From Dermanyssus gallinae (taxonomy: Eukaryota; Arthropoda; Arachnida; Mesostigmata; Dermanyssidae), in contig QVRM01005976.1 of assembly GCA_003439945.1 (NCBI GenBank), positions 863,001 to 927,000 of the forward strand: 64,000 nt of DNA. Reading direction: 5' to 3'. The notes below the pieces were generated by a model, which was not told the DNA's origin, searched no databases, and was given only the letters and a program-made list of their open reading frames with translations. A program made the translations under genes and the position numbers. This document shows, in pieces, positions 10,915 through 21,119 of the stretch (positions are counted from its first letter, which is position 1; every line of letters starts with the position of its first letter).

Positions 10915-13905
10915 ATGAATCCGTTTGATGAAGAAATCTTATACCAAGACGAAAACAACTGCCAACTTTTCCAATTTCCTAACCGTTGCACAACAAATAT
11001 AAATGCCTTACCTAAATATTTCAAACATATTTCAGTTTGTCACTTTAATCTAAGGGATATTAGTGCCAATACTAGATTCTGTGATCTGAAACATGATATT
11101 GAGTCGTTTACGTTTCATCTTGACTTTGTTGCGATTTCGGAGAGCTGGTGCACTGTAGATACAGAACACATGTACAATATACCTGGATATAAACATTTAG
11201 CTCAATCCCGAACACAAAATACTCGAGGCGGAGGTGTTATCTTATATATAGATGAAAAACTGCCACACACTAAAATTACTAAATATACGAATGCATTGGA
11301 AACCATACAAGCGATAGCTTGCCAAACTGAAGTGCGAGGGCGTAGTGTTGTCGTAATCACACTCTATAATAGTGACGGCAACTTGAATAACTTCAAATTA
11401 GCTTTAGATACAATACTTTTGGAATACCCATCAGACATACTAACAATTATTCTAGGAGATTACAATATCGACATACTCAAATCAAACTGCATAACATCGG
11501 AATTCCTTCTTTATATTGGGTCACATGGTCTCCGGCCCCTCCTTAAAACCATAACTCGACCTTCTGACAACGGTAGTTGTCTCGACAACATTCTCCTCCG
11601 CAATGATGAACTTATATTGAACAAATTATATGGCGCAGTTGATGTCCTCACACCAGATCATCGACCGGTTTTTGCGGCATTAACTGGTCTAGAACGTCCA
11701 ACACGTACGAAAGTACAGACTATGAATGAACCACGTAGAAACTTCACGAAAAAATTTCATTTAGAATTTCAGCAGGCACTAGCAACAACGCCGTGGTTTG
11801 ACATAATAACCAGTGACTCCGCACAAATAAACTTTTCGGTCTTCAGTTCTGAACTAAACAATCTCTACAAGAAACATTTTCCATTTCAACTCGAACGAAC
11901 TAGACCACAAAACACTAAAATTACTGACCAGTGGTTTGACTTAGAGCTCATTCAGATGAGAGCAGCAAAGGACAGGCTAGCCAATAAGGTAAAAAAATAT
12001 AGTAATCATTATGACAAAATGCGACTAAAAGAGCTTTCAAGAATATATAGGAGAACTTGCACACAAAAACAAAAAGAATTCTATAAGAATAAATTTGACA
12101 CCGCTTCTCTCCTAGAAAGATGGAAACTAACGAACACGCTCTGTGGCAGGAATACACAGAAAGACACTAGAATTGCGTCTATTACACACAACAACACTAC
12201 AACAACTAACCCTGCTGAAATAGCTGAAATACTAAACAGAAACTTTGCAACAATGGGTTCTAGAGCAGTACACAACAAATATGGTACAAATATAGCCGAA
12301 TACAACTATAAAATTCAAATGAACTCACAAGTCCAAAATGCTCCCATTGAAGAATTTGCATTTAGCAAAATAACACCCGAGGCTATTATCCTGAAGTCAA
12401 ATAAACTTAAAACAAACATGGGCGGTAGTAAAACACATATTCCCGGCAAATTCATCAAACAATACATAATCTATTTATCAAATATTTTGGCAGCCATATT
12501 CAATCAATGTCTCACACAAGGGGTATGTCCGTCAGAATTAAAATATGCGATAATCACACCAATATTCAAACAAGGAAATAAAAATGAGGCAGTTAACTAT
12601 CGACCTATAAGCTGCGTTCCCTTTCTGGCTAAACTATTTGAATCAATTATCAATGATCAGATTCGCCTATACCTCCATGATACACACTTTATTAGTCCAA
12701 TGCAATTTGGTTTTCGTAGTAAATGTAACACTAACTTAGCTCTCACACATCTTCAAGCATATATAACTAAAACCTGGGAAAACAATCAAATAGTTGCCGG
12801 TATCTTTGTTGACGTTGAAAAGGCATTTGATTCAGTAGATAAAAATATACTCATCAAAATACTCACACAACTAAAATTCAGTGAAGGACCCATAGCATTC
12901 TTTAATTCGTACTTGAGTGAAAGGGTGCAGATAACTAGAAACGGCGACAATCTGTCATCGCCATGCTCCCCGCACCTCGGTACACCGCAAGGGACCAGCC
13001 TCTCACCAACATTATTCCAAATATTTATGAACTCGCTTCTAAAGGCAAGCGAACTAAAAGCTATCGCATTTGCAGATGACGTAACTTTTCTTTGCCCACT
13101 TTCATTACAAAGCCTGGCTCGCGATATCGAATACACTAATGGCCAACTTAAACTTATTTCTGACTGGTATTTAAAGCACAGACTGTGTTTAAATACTAAA
13201 AAGACAAAAATGCTACTTTTTAGTCCATGGCAAAGATCGATGAACCAGACAATAACAATTACGTTAGATAATACTAATATACAACAAGCATTTGAATACA
13301 AATGCTTAGGTGTAACCCTAGACCCTTCACTCTCATTCCGAAATCACATAAATATCTTAATTAAGAAACTTGAACAGATTGTGCCTCAGTTGGGCAAACT
13401 AAGCAACATTGGCGTATCCACTGATGTATTGTTGATTGTATATAAATCGTTATTTCTTTGTTATATAACATATTGTTTGCCACTATTCGGGTCAACTCTT
13501 GCAACACTCATAAATAAGATACAGATTGCACAGAATAATGCTTTAAGGGCAATTTTTGGCTATAGGAGGGATGAAAGTGTAACTCATCTGTTCGCTATCC
13601 ACAAACTACTTAAAATACCATCACTTTACAAATTTGAATTAGGTATTCTTGCATATAAAAACTTCCGTGGCATTTTACCGCCAGATTTATCATTTTATTT
13701 TGAGTCCAACACCAACAGAAATCGTAACAGCCCACCACTCAGAATCCCCAATACATATCGCAACTATAGACTTAAATCACCTGATATAGCCATAGCCAAA
13801 TTATGGAACGCTCTCGATACTGAATTAAGAGAATGTAGATCACTTAATTTATTTAAGAAGAGATGGCATCAAAAATTACTCAGTGAACAACGTACCGATC
13901 GATAA
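10915..13905 (+). CDS. LINE ORF2: AP-like endonuclease and reverse transcriptase
   Basis: A 996-residue protein. Residues about 38-256 form an APE-type endonuclease: HFNLRD near 45, catalytic E76 in ISESW, RGGGVILYI near 104-112, GDYNID at 181-186, SCLDNILL near 221-228 and PDHRPVF near 247-253 (the usual SDH has become PDH). The reverse transcriptase spans about 535-800, with IITPIFKQGN, NYRPISCVPF, FGFRSKCN, first catalytic aspartate D633 in VDVEKAFDSVD, GTPQGTSLSPTLF and FADD at 719-722. The C-terminal part ends in a conserved LWNALD...LNLFKKRW block. No RNase H domain or CCHC knuckle is seen. It would nick target DNA and prime reverse transcription there. No frameshift or stop interrupts it. 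Confidence 0.93.
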   Translation: MNPFDEEILYQDENNCQLFQFPNRCTTNINALPKYFKHISVCHFNLRDISANTRFCDLKHDIESFTFHLDFVAISESWCTVDTEHMYNIPGYKHLAQSRTQNTRGGGVILYIDEKLPHTKITKYTNALETIQAIACQTEVRGRSVVVITLYNSDGNLNNFKLALDTILLEYPSDILTIILGDYNIDILKSNCITSEFLLYIGSHGLRPLLKTITRPSDNGSCLDNILLRNDELILNKLYGAVDVLTPDHRPVFAALTGLERPTRTKVQTMNEPRRNFTKKFHLEFQQALATTPWFDIITSDSAQINFSVFSSELNNLYKKHFPFQLERTRPQNTKITDQWFDLELIQMRAAKDRLANKVKKYSNHYDKMRLKELSRIYRRTCTQKQKEFYKNKFDTASLLERWKLTNTLCGRNTQKDTRIASITHNNTTTTNPAEIAEILNRNFATMGSRAVHNKYGTNIAEYNYKIQMNSQVQNAPIEEFAFSKITPEAIILKSNKLKTNMGGSKTHIPGKFIKQYIIYLSNILAAIFNQCLTQGVCPSELKYAIITPIFKQGNKNEAVNYRPISCVPFLAKLFESIINDQIRLYLHDTHFISPMQFGFRSKCNTNLALTHLQAYITKTWENNQIVAGIFVDVEKAFDSVDKNILIKILTQLKFSEGPIAFFNSYLSERVQITRNGDNLSSPCSPHLGTPQGTSLSPTLFQIFMNSLLKASELKAIAFADDVTFLCPLSLQSLARDIEYTNGQLKLISDWYLKHRLCLNTKKTKMLLFSPWQRSMNQTITITLDNTNIQQAFEYKCLGVTLDPSLSFRNHINILIKKLEQIVPQLGKLSNIGVSTDVLLIVYKSLFLCYITYCLPLFGSTLATLINKIQIAQNNALRAIFGYRRDESVTHLFAIHKLLKIPSLYKFELGILAYKNFRGILPPDLSFYFESNTNRNRNSPPLRIPNTYRNYRLKSPDIAIAKLWNALDTELRECRSLNLFKKRWHQKLLSEQRTDR

Positions 13906-13925
13906 CACATTTTAAGACATGCAGG

Positions 13926-13932
13926 TTATTAC

Positions 13933-14016
<84 letters not shown>

Positions 14017-14095
14017 TATTATTATTATTATTATTATCATTATTATTATTTTATTATTATTATTATTATTATTATCATTATTATTATTATTATTA

Positions 14096-14133
<38 letters not shown>

Positions 14134-14134
14134 T
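13926..14134 (+). repeat. Long (TTA)n run in LINE 3' UTR
   Basis: About 200 bases of almost uninterrupted TTA repeats, with a few TCA, TGT and ACT variants. It starts about 20 bases after the ORF2 stop and lies before the polyadenylation signal and terminal repeat, so it appears to be an expansion inside the element rather than its 3' tail. Confidence 0.95.
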
Positions 14135-14206
14135 TTAGAAAACTGGGATGACAAATACTACAATGTATGAAACACGGATGTTCTGTAAGGAACGTGTGTT
14201 GGAATG

Positions 14207-14241
14207 AATAAACTGTTTGAATTGAATTGAATTGAATTGAA
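14207..14241 (+). terminator. LINE polyadenylation signal and (TTGAA)n 3' end
   Basis: AATAAA at 14207-14212 is followed within five bases by about five TTGAA units ending at 14241. Short tandem repeats of this kind mark the 3' terminus in several CR1-like LINE clades and are thought to serve in target-primed reverse transcription. Confidence 0.75.
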
Positions 14242-14359
14242 GCATGATATCGGTTTGCGCGAGAGCACAAAGTTGGAACGTTGAGTAATGGCAGGGCGTT
14301 CTATTCTAGAATGCGACGAGAGTGTCCCTATGCCACATATATATATATATATATATATA

Positions 14360-14770
14360 TATACCACTGGAAAGACTGCACCGGCGACATGGAACGCGGC
14401 GTTCGCAACCTTGCATTGTGGAGCACGTCAGAGATGCGGCACATACGGTTCACCATTGGATATCCCACGTGGTGCCTTATTCGAGGGCTGTTGGTGACGA
14501 CTTCGAATTCACGCGCGACAGTACCATGCCGCACACCGCTGCACTGCTCTAGGGCTATCTCACAGAGGCTGGAATTAGCTTACCTGGAGTGGCCAGCATG
14601 GTATACCTACCTGAATCCTATTGAACATGTGTGATATAAGCTTAAACGCCAAGTTAAATTCAGTACCCCAGCAACATTTTTTGAGCCCATGATAATTGCA
14701 GCCTAAAATATTGTGCACAATTGAAAGCACAATCCTAACGGAACATTTTAGTGCGTGCCAAAAGCTGACT
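14360..14770 (+). pseudogene. Tc1-like transposase fragment
   Basis: The plus strand encodes, across frames, VPYSRAVGDDFEF, then a degraded D-N-x-x-PHTA motif (DSTMPHTAALL), then LEWPAW...LNPIEHV. This is the order seen around the second and third catalytic residues of Tc1 transposases (DNARPH, WPA.SPDLNPIEH). At least one frame change and several stops occur, and the SPD has been lost. It begins directly after a (TA)n array (14337-14362). No terminal inverted repeats were found. It is a dead fragment of the Tc1/mariner superfamily, distinct from the two mariners. Confidence 0.75.
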
Positions 14771-15110
14771 TGACTGACTTTCGAATAATGTCGTGACCTC
14801 TACGTGACGCTAGTATTACAAAATATGTCCAAAGTCAAACGTAATGGGTGATGCGATTTTTTGTACCCAAACACTTACACACTTTTGCAGCGAGCTTTTT
14901 GCTAGTTGACGTTGTCATCATTCGATGTACCCTATATACATAGTTTTATATTTTATTCTATTTATTCAGACATCAAGTTTAAGATATGTTTGCCTTCGCA
15001 TAGACGTGTGTACCAAGACACAAAAAATCACGTATGGTTCAAGTTTCGATTCGCTTAATTTAGCAGAATTTCACGCAAAAAAGCGGTGTTACGTTCGCTC
15101 TAGTATCCAC
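14771..15110. other. No gene seen
   Basis: AT-rich sequence with no recognisable motif between the Tc1 relic and repeat family X. The first part may still belong to the Tc1 element's 3' end (TATGTCCAAAGTCAAACG). Part of it resembles 59740-59780 (ATATGCCTAAAGTCAAATGC), suggesting a dispersed remnant. Confidence 0.45.
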
Positions 15111-15330
15111 TGGGGAACGGTTGAGCGAGTCACCGAGTCGTCAGCGGACTGTGTAGGTCTTCAAGCTAGGTGCTCACGGTGTCTCAAATTCCAGCGGGCA
15201 AAAATCGTAGGAGAAGGTTGAATTTACATACATTCTACATCTGCTAGCCTCAGCAAACCTGGACACATGGCCGGCGTGTTCTACACGCGCGCCAACCACT
15301 GCTGCGTGTCGGCCTTGACGGCCTGAACAC
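15110..15330. repeat. Dispersed repeat family X, copy 2
   Basis: Shares GTGTAGGTCTTCAAGCTAGG, GGTGTCTCAAATTC, CATTCTACATCTGCTAGCCT and GCCGGCGTGTTCTACA with copy 1 at 5475-5720 and, more loosely, with 46040-46170. The copies align in the same orientation. No frame is preserved. Confidence 0.55.
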
Positions 15331-15681
15331 AAAACAAAAATGAAGTCGTGGTGTGCTTGTGGCCCCACTTGACAGGGGTCCCAGACATAGCGCTGCACTG
15401 ATTCTAACATCAGTAGAAATATTTCGCTATGGTGTGCCAACCAAGACAGACAACGCTTACCTATGTCAAGCTTTCCTCCACATATTTCACACTTTCGACC
15501 GGCCTTTGGGGGTTAAAATAGATAAAAGACACCCTTTTCAGCCTCCTTCCAGCCACAGAAGGGGGCCAAAACAGCTCTGCAATGTTGAGGGTGACTGTAT
15601 ACCCCGATTCCTCAATCCGGTCAGAAGCACACTCATCATGTTGACGCCGGATTGCCTCGAAGGCTAGCCTAAAGAATAAGA

Positions 15682-15854
15682 CCTTTCGGGCTAGTTCTCA
15701 GCCAACATTTACCGTCCGCGAGCTTGCTTTCGCATTACTTCGTAAGACGGAGCCCACAAAAACAAATGTGCAACAATGTGGATCGAACCCGTTCTCCTAT
15801 GTATCTCCTCCGGTCGCGAGGCGCACGCGAATGCACCACGCCACCGGACTCAAC
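15682..15854 (-). mobile_element. tRNA-derived SINE, copy 1
   Basis: On the minus strand it starts GTTGAGTCCGGTGGCG, carries the A-box TGGCGTGGTGC, the shared GCGCCTCGCGACCGG, the B-box GGTTCGATCC and the common body (TTGCACATTTGT, CCGTCTTACGAAG, GCTGAGAACTAGCCCGAAAG). It matches the copies at 36392, 53763 and 58117 along the full length. The flanks hold only a doubtful target-site duplication, so this copy is probably older. Confidence 0.85.
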
Positions 15855-16031
15855 GTAACAGATAACAGAGAACTCACAAATCCGATAGACGCCCGACAAT
15901 AAGGATTCTCTGTCAAGGCGCGGTAAAGACAGCGCTCTACACAACTCGTTCCTTTCGGCAGTAAGGAGAGTTTACTTACAATGGACAGTCAAGGGTTCCG
16001 TTAGGGGGGAGTCAAGGGGTATATATTTATA

Positions 16032-16075
<44 letters not shown>

Positions 16076-16610
16076 GTAAGCAAACACCAGCTATGCCACG
16101 GGCGACCGAGTAACTGCGTCTTTTTCTCTTTGCGTCCAATCAAAATTTCAACAAAGATCAACTATTCGTTGGCTGCAGAGAAAGAAGACCCGGGTTGATA
16201 TACTATAAAGCCGAAGATTCACGGTATATTGTGCTGCGTGAGGACTTCGGGGCCAAGTGAGACAACGGTGCATTTTGGGCGATCCCCATACTTCGATGCG
16301 CTTCGATGTGGCATTGCGTACCATTGGGCGATTTAAGGAACCAGATGCCAGTCGTATATGTGGCGTTGTGTAGAGGGCTTGTGCGCTAGTCATGGTTGTT
16401 AACTACCGGGATATAAATATATTACATTTTTAAATCTTTAAAGCCAAACAGATTTTACAGCAAATAAGCAGATCATGCGTGTTTGTATCTTCTGCAAACT
16501 ATAGTGGAACCGTAGATAAATGCTATGTCAAACGTTTTGCAACACGTGTTTCAGCAGGGTCGTGCACTCCATCATACAAGCCGTTGAGCTTAGTGGCTGA
16601 CCGATTATAC
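15855..16610. other. No gene seen; (TA)n array
   Basis: Contains an AT array at 16021-16073. Sequence on either side shows no motif I can name. It may belong partly to the mariner-like relic that follows, but the catalytic region of a transposase is not visible. Confidence 0.5.
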
Positions 16611-16619
16611 CAAGATGCA

Positions 16620-16870
16620 AGCGGATAAGCACTCTTGACCGCCTAGAATTCTAGATTTAAATCCTCAGGATTACTATGCATGCGGCATTATTGAGCGAGG
16701 GTCTGCCAAGACTCGACATAACAACAAAGACTCGCTCACTTCCTCCATTCAGCAGGAATTTGCAGATATTAATAGACAGATTCTGCAAGATTTCTGTAAG
16801 CGGTTTAGGTCTCGAATTAAAGCAGTGGTGACGGCGGCTACAATAAATCGCTTTGAATTGGTTTGAATAA
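16620..16870 (+). pseudogene. Mariner-like transposase C-terminal fragment
   Basis: The plus strand encodes LDLNPQDYYACGIIERGSAK, then arginine/histidine-rich residues, then DSLTSSIQQEF and FCKRFRSRIKAVV. This follows the end of maT- or IS630-like transposases (PDLNP.DY..W...E, ... SL...I......, ...C..FR.R..A...A). The catalytic P-D context is altered and no N-terminal part is recognisable upstream. It is a relic of a third Tc1/mariner-superfamily lineage. Confidence 0.65.
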
Positions 16871-16981
16871 ATGCGTTTGCTAGAAATGTTTCTGGCAACT
16901 CATATAGTTTTATTTAGATATTTGTTTTCAACTTAATGCAGCATCTAAAGCAAGTGACATCAGTTGACCTCAACCTTTACG

Positions 16982-16982
<1 letters not shown>

Positions 16983-17019
<37 letters not shown>

Positions 17020-17411
17020 TCTGTTTGCTCGTCACTGATTTGTTGCCGCGCGACCATAAAAACTGACAGCAAAAGTAGCATCCCACAACAGATTTAAAGT
17101 GCAGCAGTATGCATATGCCTTATCTATTCCCTCTGGCATCGCTCTAATGCATCGCCAATTGGCTTTCTAGCGCTTACTCGGAACGCTCTAATACAAAATA
17201 GAAAAATGATCTATAGTAACATGCTTAACGTTCACTAGCGTTACGTTGGAACGTAAAGCTGCAGGGCTGCAGGGCGTAAAAACGTCCAGCAGCTATTCGA
17301 GCAAGTGCACTTATAACGGATGTATCTTTTTACTTATAAATATATATATATATATATATAATCAAGTAGCCAAAATATATATATATATATATACTTATAT
17401 ATATATATATA
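16983..17411. repeat. Cluster of (TA)n arrays
   Basis: Arrays at about 16983-17015, 17340-17361, 17375-17392 and 17396-17411. The intervening sequence has no recognisable gene. Confidence 0.9.
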
Positions 17412-17429
17412 CTCGACACCAGGTGCCTG

Positions 17430-18040
17430 CCCGAGATCTCTTGGGATTGTGAGAGCCGTCAAAATCGCGTCCGCTGCACGGCGGTTCCACACGCAACTGC
17501 TGCGGGAGCAGCCGCTGCCGTTGTATGCCTGCCGTACAGTACGCGGCAGGTGTCGTAGCTGTAGTAGTAGTTATCGTCGTCGTCGTCGTCGTCGCCGTCA
17601 TAGTCGTCGTCGTCGTAAGAGCAGTTGTAGTGTTGTGAACGTAGTAGTAGTGGTAATAATGCTGCTGCTAAGCTGGCCACTTTGGACGGCCGCAGGTGCT
17701 GGTAGCGTACCCAGCGAGAAGAGCTAGGGCACGCGTAACGCACGACGACGTGTCAACGAACCCATGAGTGGAGGTAATTGAATCACCGCCGACTCTCGAC
17801 GAAACTCTAGCGACTTTAGCGTTGTTGGGACGTCTCCGTTGTAGCGTTGCGTTCAGTTCAGGCTTCGAGCCTGCTGCTGCTGCTGCCGCTGCTGCTGCTC
17901 TGGGATTCCATTGGGAGCGCAGTAATTATTGTTGACGACGGGTGGCGGCGGCAACGAAAACGTTCAGTGCTCGCGATACTCTACTACGTGCGCGGACAAA
18001 GGCGTCGTGAAACGAAACTGCATATTTGACGTCGCAGGTA
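17430..18040 (+). other. GC-richer island with CG/triplet runs
   Basis: Base composition departs from the AT-rich surroundings. There is a (CGT/TCG)n run at 17574-17618, a (CTG)n run at about 17870-17899 and many CpG dinucleotides. A consensus-like splice donor, CAG followed by GTATGA, occurs near 18035. Frames are open in several directions but only because of triplet repeats. A promoter and untranslated first exon of a host gene is possible; no conserved protein segment supports it. Confidence 0.35.
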
Positions 18041-18494
18041 TGAACAGATCTAGAAATAGAACTCGATCTAGCAATTAGGCAAAAAGAGAGTGCGGGAGAG
18101 AGAGACAGAGGAAAAGCTTGAACAGACTGCTGGCTAGAGCTAGAGCTCACTGACCTTGGTGATGAACGCCTTTCCTGTTAGACAAGTGGCACTCCAAACA
18201 TTTGATCCATACATAGATGAGATTGCTGTTTTTCGGCCTTGCAGAGCGTACGCTGTCTGCTAATAGAACTTATAATATTAGTTCGGTAGAAGTCTATAAC
18301 TATTTCTTTTCCCTGTACCCTTCTACTTCTAGCCATTAATATCTATCCACCCAGCCGAATACACACAATGGCGTGCCAAAACAGCCGTACGCAATTTTCG
18401 TGCTGCGTTCTGTTCTTACTTTGGTACAACGTCCAACAACGGAGTGCCTAACTAGCACGTGACTCGTGTAATGAATGCAATTGTCGGTGATTCA

Positions 18495-18538
<44 letters not shown>

Positions 18539-19090
18539 TATATATATCGCTTTTTAGGCGTTAGGCTTATATGTCAATGTTCTCCTTACGATATAGTACG
18601 ACTACCTGATACTCACCAAAAAAATCTGTTGATGAGTACCCGGGGAGGGTCTTATTTGTGGTTGAACTCGCCACAGGTGACGAGACTGGATACGATGTTA
18701 TGGCCATCTACTCAAGTTCTAAGAGTTTGCTTTCGTCAGGAGTTGGAGCGCCTTTGCCCACAAAATAACGCATCGACGGTTGGATGGCAAGATAAATGTG
18801 CCATCTTCTTTTGCAGGAGTAAACAATGTGGCAATGGTCGACCTGCAAGATGGTGGCACAAAGGCAAGCGATCGGGACACTGCAGAATGTCTACTAACGT
18901 GTTCACTGCGCTCTCCGGAAAGAGCTTTATGTAAAGTCTCCTAAGCGATTGTTCCTCCGCCACGACCATATGTCAGCCCACCGAGCTGAAGACACAGAGG
19001 CTTTTTGGTCGCATCTGAAATCACGCTGGTAAAGCACACAACTTTCTCATTTGACTCGACGCCGTATAATTTATGCATATTTCCGAAAAA
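18041..19090. other. No gene seen; dispersed repeat copy
   Basis: Includes a (TA)n array at about 18498-18547 and, at 18757-18847, the partner of the short repeat at 1171-1252. No intact coding region is supported. Confidence 0.55.
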
Positions 19091-19092
19091 TA

Positions 19093-19245
19093 AAAAAATG
19101 AGAGGAACACGTTTCGATTCACCCAAGTCGGTGTTTGGAGCCATTGGGGTCAAGCTCGAACATACCAAAAACGCAATTTTTTATTTGATGCGTGAATTTA
19201 CCTCCTCAAAAACTATATATATATATATATATACATGTATATATA

Positions 19246-19314
<69 letters not shown>

Positions 19315-19317
19315 ATA

Positions 19318-19382
<65 letters not shown>

Positions 19383-19493
19383 TTTGAGGAGGTAAATTCA
19401 CGCATCAAATAAAAAATTGCGTTTTTGATATGTTCGAGCTTGACCCCAATGGCTCCAAACACCGACTTGGGTGAATCGAAACGTGTTCCTCTC

Positions 19494-19536
<43 letters not shown>

Positions 19537-19662
19537 TATAGTTTTTGAGGAGGTAAATTCACGCATCAAATAAAAAAATGCGTTTTTGATATGTTCGAGC
19601 TTGACCCCGATGGCTCCAAACACCGACTTGGGTGAATCGAAACGTGTTCCTCTCATTTTTTT
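19093..19662. repeat. 121-bp unit in three copies: palindrome plus direct repeat
   Basis: Arm 1 (19093-19213) and arm 2 (19380-19500) are reverse complements with roughly one mismatch (an A/G within the run TTTTTGRTATG). They are separated by about 165 bases of (TA)n with small variants. A third copy, in the orientation of arm 2, lies at 19541-19662 after another (TA)n stretch. Each copy runs from GTTTTTGAGGAGGTAAATTC to CCTCTCATTTTT. The ends lack clear inverted termini (only TTGAGGAGG and TGAGAGG are similar), so a MITE is not proven. Confidence 0.95.
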
Positions 19663-19689
19663 ATATATATATAATATATATATATATAA

Positions 19690-20444
19690 TTTTGCGGAAC
19701 TTACGTCGACATAATTCCACTTTTAGAAAAAGAGGGATGGACTCGCGTCTTCACGTTAGGGGTCGGGCAAGACTCCCACTCGGACACGAGTGATAGATGA
19801 GGAGTGTGCCATCGGCACCGTGGATTTAAACACTCACATGTATATAATAAATTCCTAAATAGTTCAGAAAAATATATGACAGAAAATGCTAAATACGAGG
19901 GCGGATCGAAGAGACACTTGTGCCACCTTCGTTTCGACTCTTCGAGTTGAGTTGATCCTGCAAGTTTTTCTTTATCTTCTATAAAACCTTAAAACGCTGT
20001 CTCTTCAAATTTGTTTCATCCGAATAGGAGAGTTGCGGAAACATAAAAAAATTGGTGTTTCATCAAATCATTGAGAGGTTAGTAACGATGTGTGTGCCGG
20101 TGCGCTGTCGTAATGGAGAACCTAAGAGTTGTTTGCCTAGAGTTTATACATTTTACGTCTCTTCACGTCCATCACAAAATAGACAGTATCACGTATACAC
20201 AATGCTTCGGGACACTGCTTGTACTTCGTTCACCAAAAGTAGTTCGTTAATTTCTACCAGTTAAAAACATACGATTTTGTTTAGAACGCAGAACCTGATC
20301 CTTCATTTTCCACCCCCTAACAATAGCCAAACCTCGTTTTCTTTACTTTCTTAAGGTTACTTAATTAATAAAAACCGTCACCAATTGCCAGTTTATTTTT
20401 TAATTTAAAATACTTGAAGTTGTCGATCCACGCTCCTATATATA

Positions 20445-20486
<42 letters not shown>

Positions 20487-20740
20487 GTTCCGTCGATTTG
20501 TGTGCATGTTGTCGCTCAATTTTAAACCCGTACCTAAATGAAAACCAATATTTAGATAAAATAGTTTGCGTGTAATCGAAAAACTCTTGGCTAACATTTT
20601 AAATTAATGTAACCCCCGCTCACGTTAATTACTTTCTCAATTCAGACTCTAAAACCCATGTAAGCTTGTGTAAAAATCTCCCTATTTAATTTATTAAACG
20701 CTTCCTTAGAATCGGCAGTGAGCAAGTCTTTGTTAGCATG
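19690..20740. other. No gene seen; (TA)n array
   Basis: AT-rich sequence with an array at about 20440-20484. Open frames are short and without motifs. Confidence 0.6.
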
Positions 20741-21119
20741 TCGGGATTTGTACTAAACGACCGCTACGAGCGGGAGACTTCTTTTGAGGCGGTTTTGTCT
20801 TGGTGAAGAAAGTACGGCGGCATGGCGCCTCCATAACTGGACACCACACTCAGCACGGGAATTTGCCTTTCCTCACGAACTGGGAACATCATCTGGATCG
20901 TGGGCAAACCTAGCAAAAATCGTTCCTGCCATTGATCTTTAGAAATTCATGATTTGACTGTGCCGATCAGTTTTGCTGTCTTTCCTGTGTGTACTCTGTC
21001 GTAAATCTTCTTTTTTACTGTGCAGGAACCTCTAAAACCGGCGGTCAGCGACGATCCGCTAAATCCTCGTGTTCCGAAGATGACGCATTATCCTTTGCTA
21101 TGGTTAACACGTATTCGTG

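Larger units (their letters stand above)
8430..14241 (+). mobile_element. Nearly complete two-ORF LINE (CR1/jockey-like)
   Basis: A non-LTR retrotransposon of about 5.8 kb with, in order, a 5' leader (5' end uncertain, about 8430), ORF1 (8795-10183), a 0.73 kb spacer with a 100-base tandem repeat, ORF2 (10915-13905), a long (TTA)n run, an AATAAA signal at 14207 and a (TTGAA)n tail to 14241. Both reading frames are uninterrupted and the endonuclease and reverse-transcriptase motifs are present. A short-repeat 3' end rather than poly(A) is known from CR1-like clades. No target-site duplication is visible. A 0.2 kb fragment of a related copy lies at 51126-51320. Clade assignment needs a phylogeny; CR1, Daphne or a jockey relative are all possible. 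Confidence 0.85.

Noticed and set aside
13912..14170. Long open frames of poly-isoleucine/asparagine/leucine
   Set aside because: They are translations of the (TTA)n microsatellite in the LINE 3' UTR.
19005..19495. Open frames of over 100 codons rich in I and Y on both strands
   Set aside because: They arise from (TA)n and from the palindromic repeat, and read as the same protein on both strands because the repeat is inverted.
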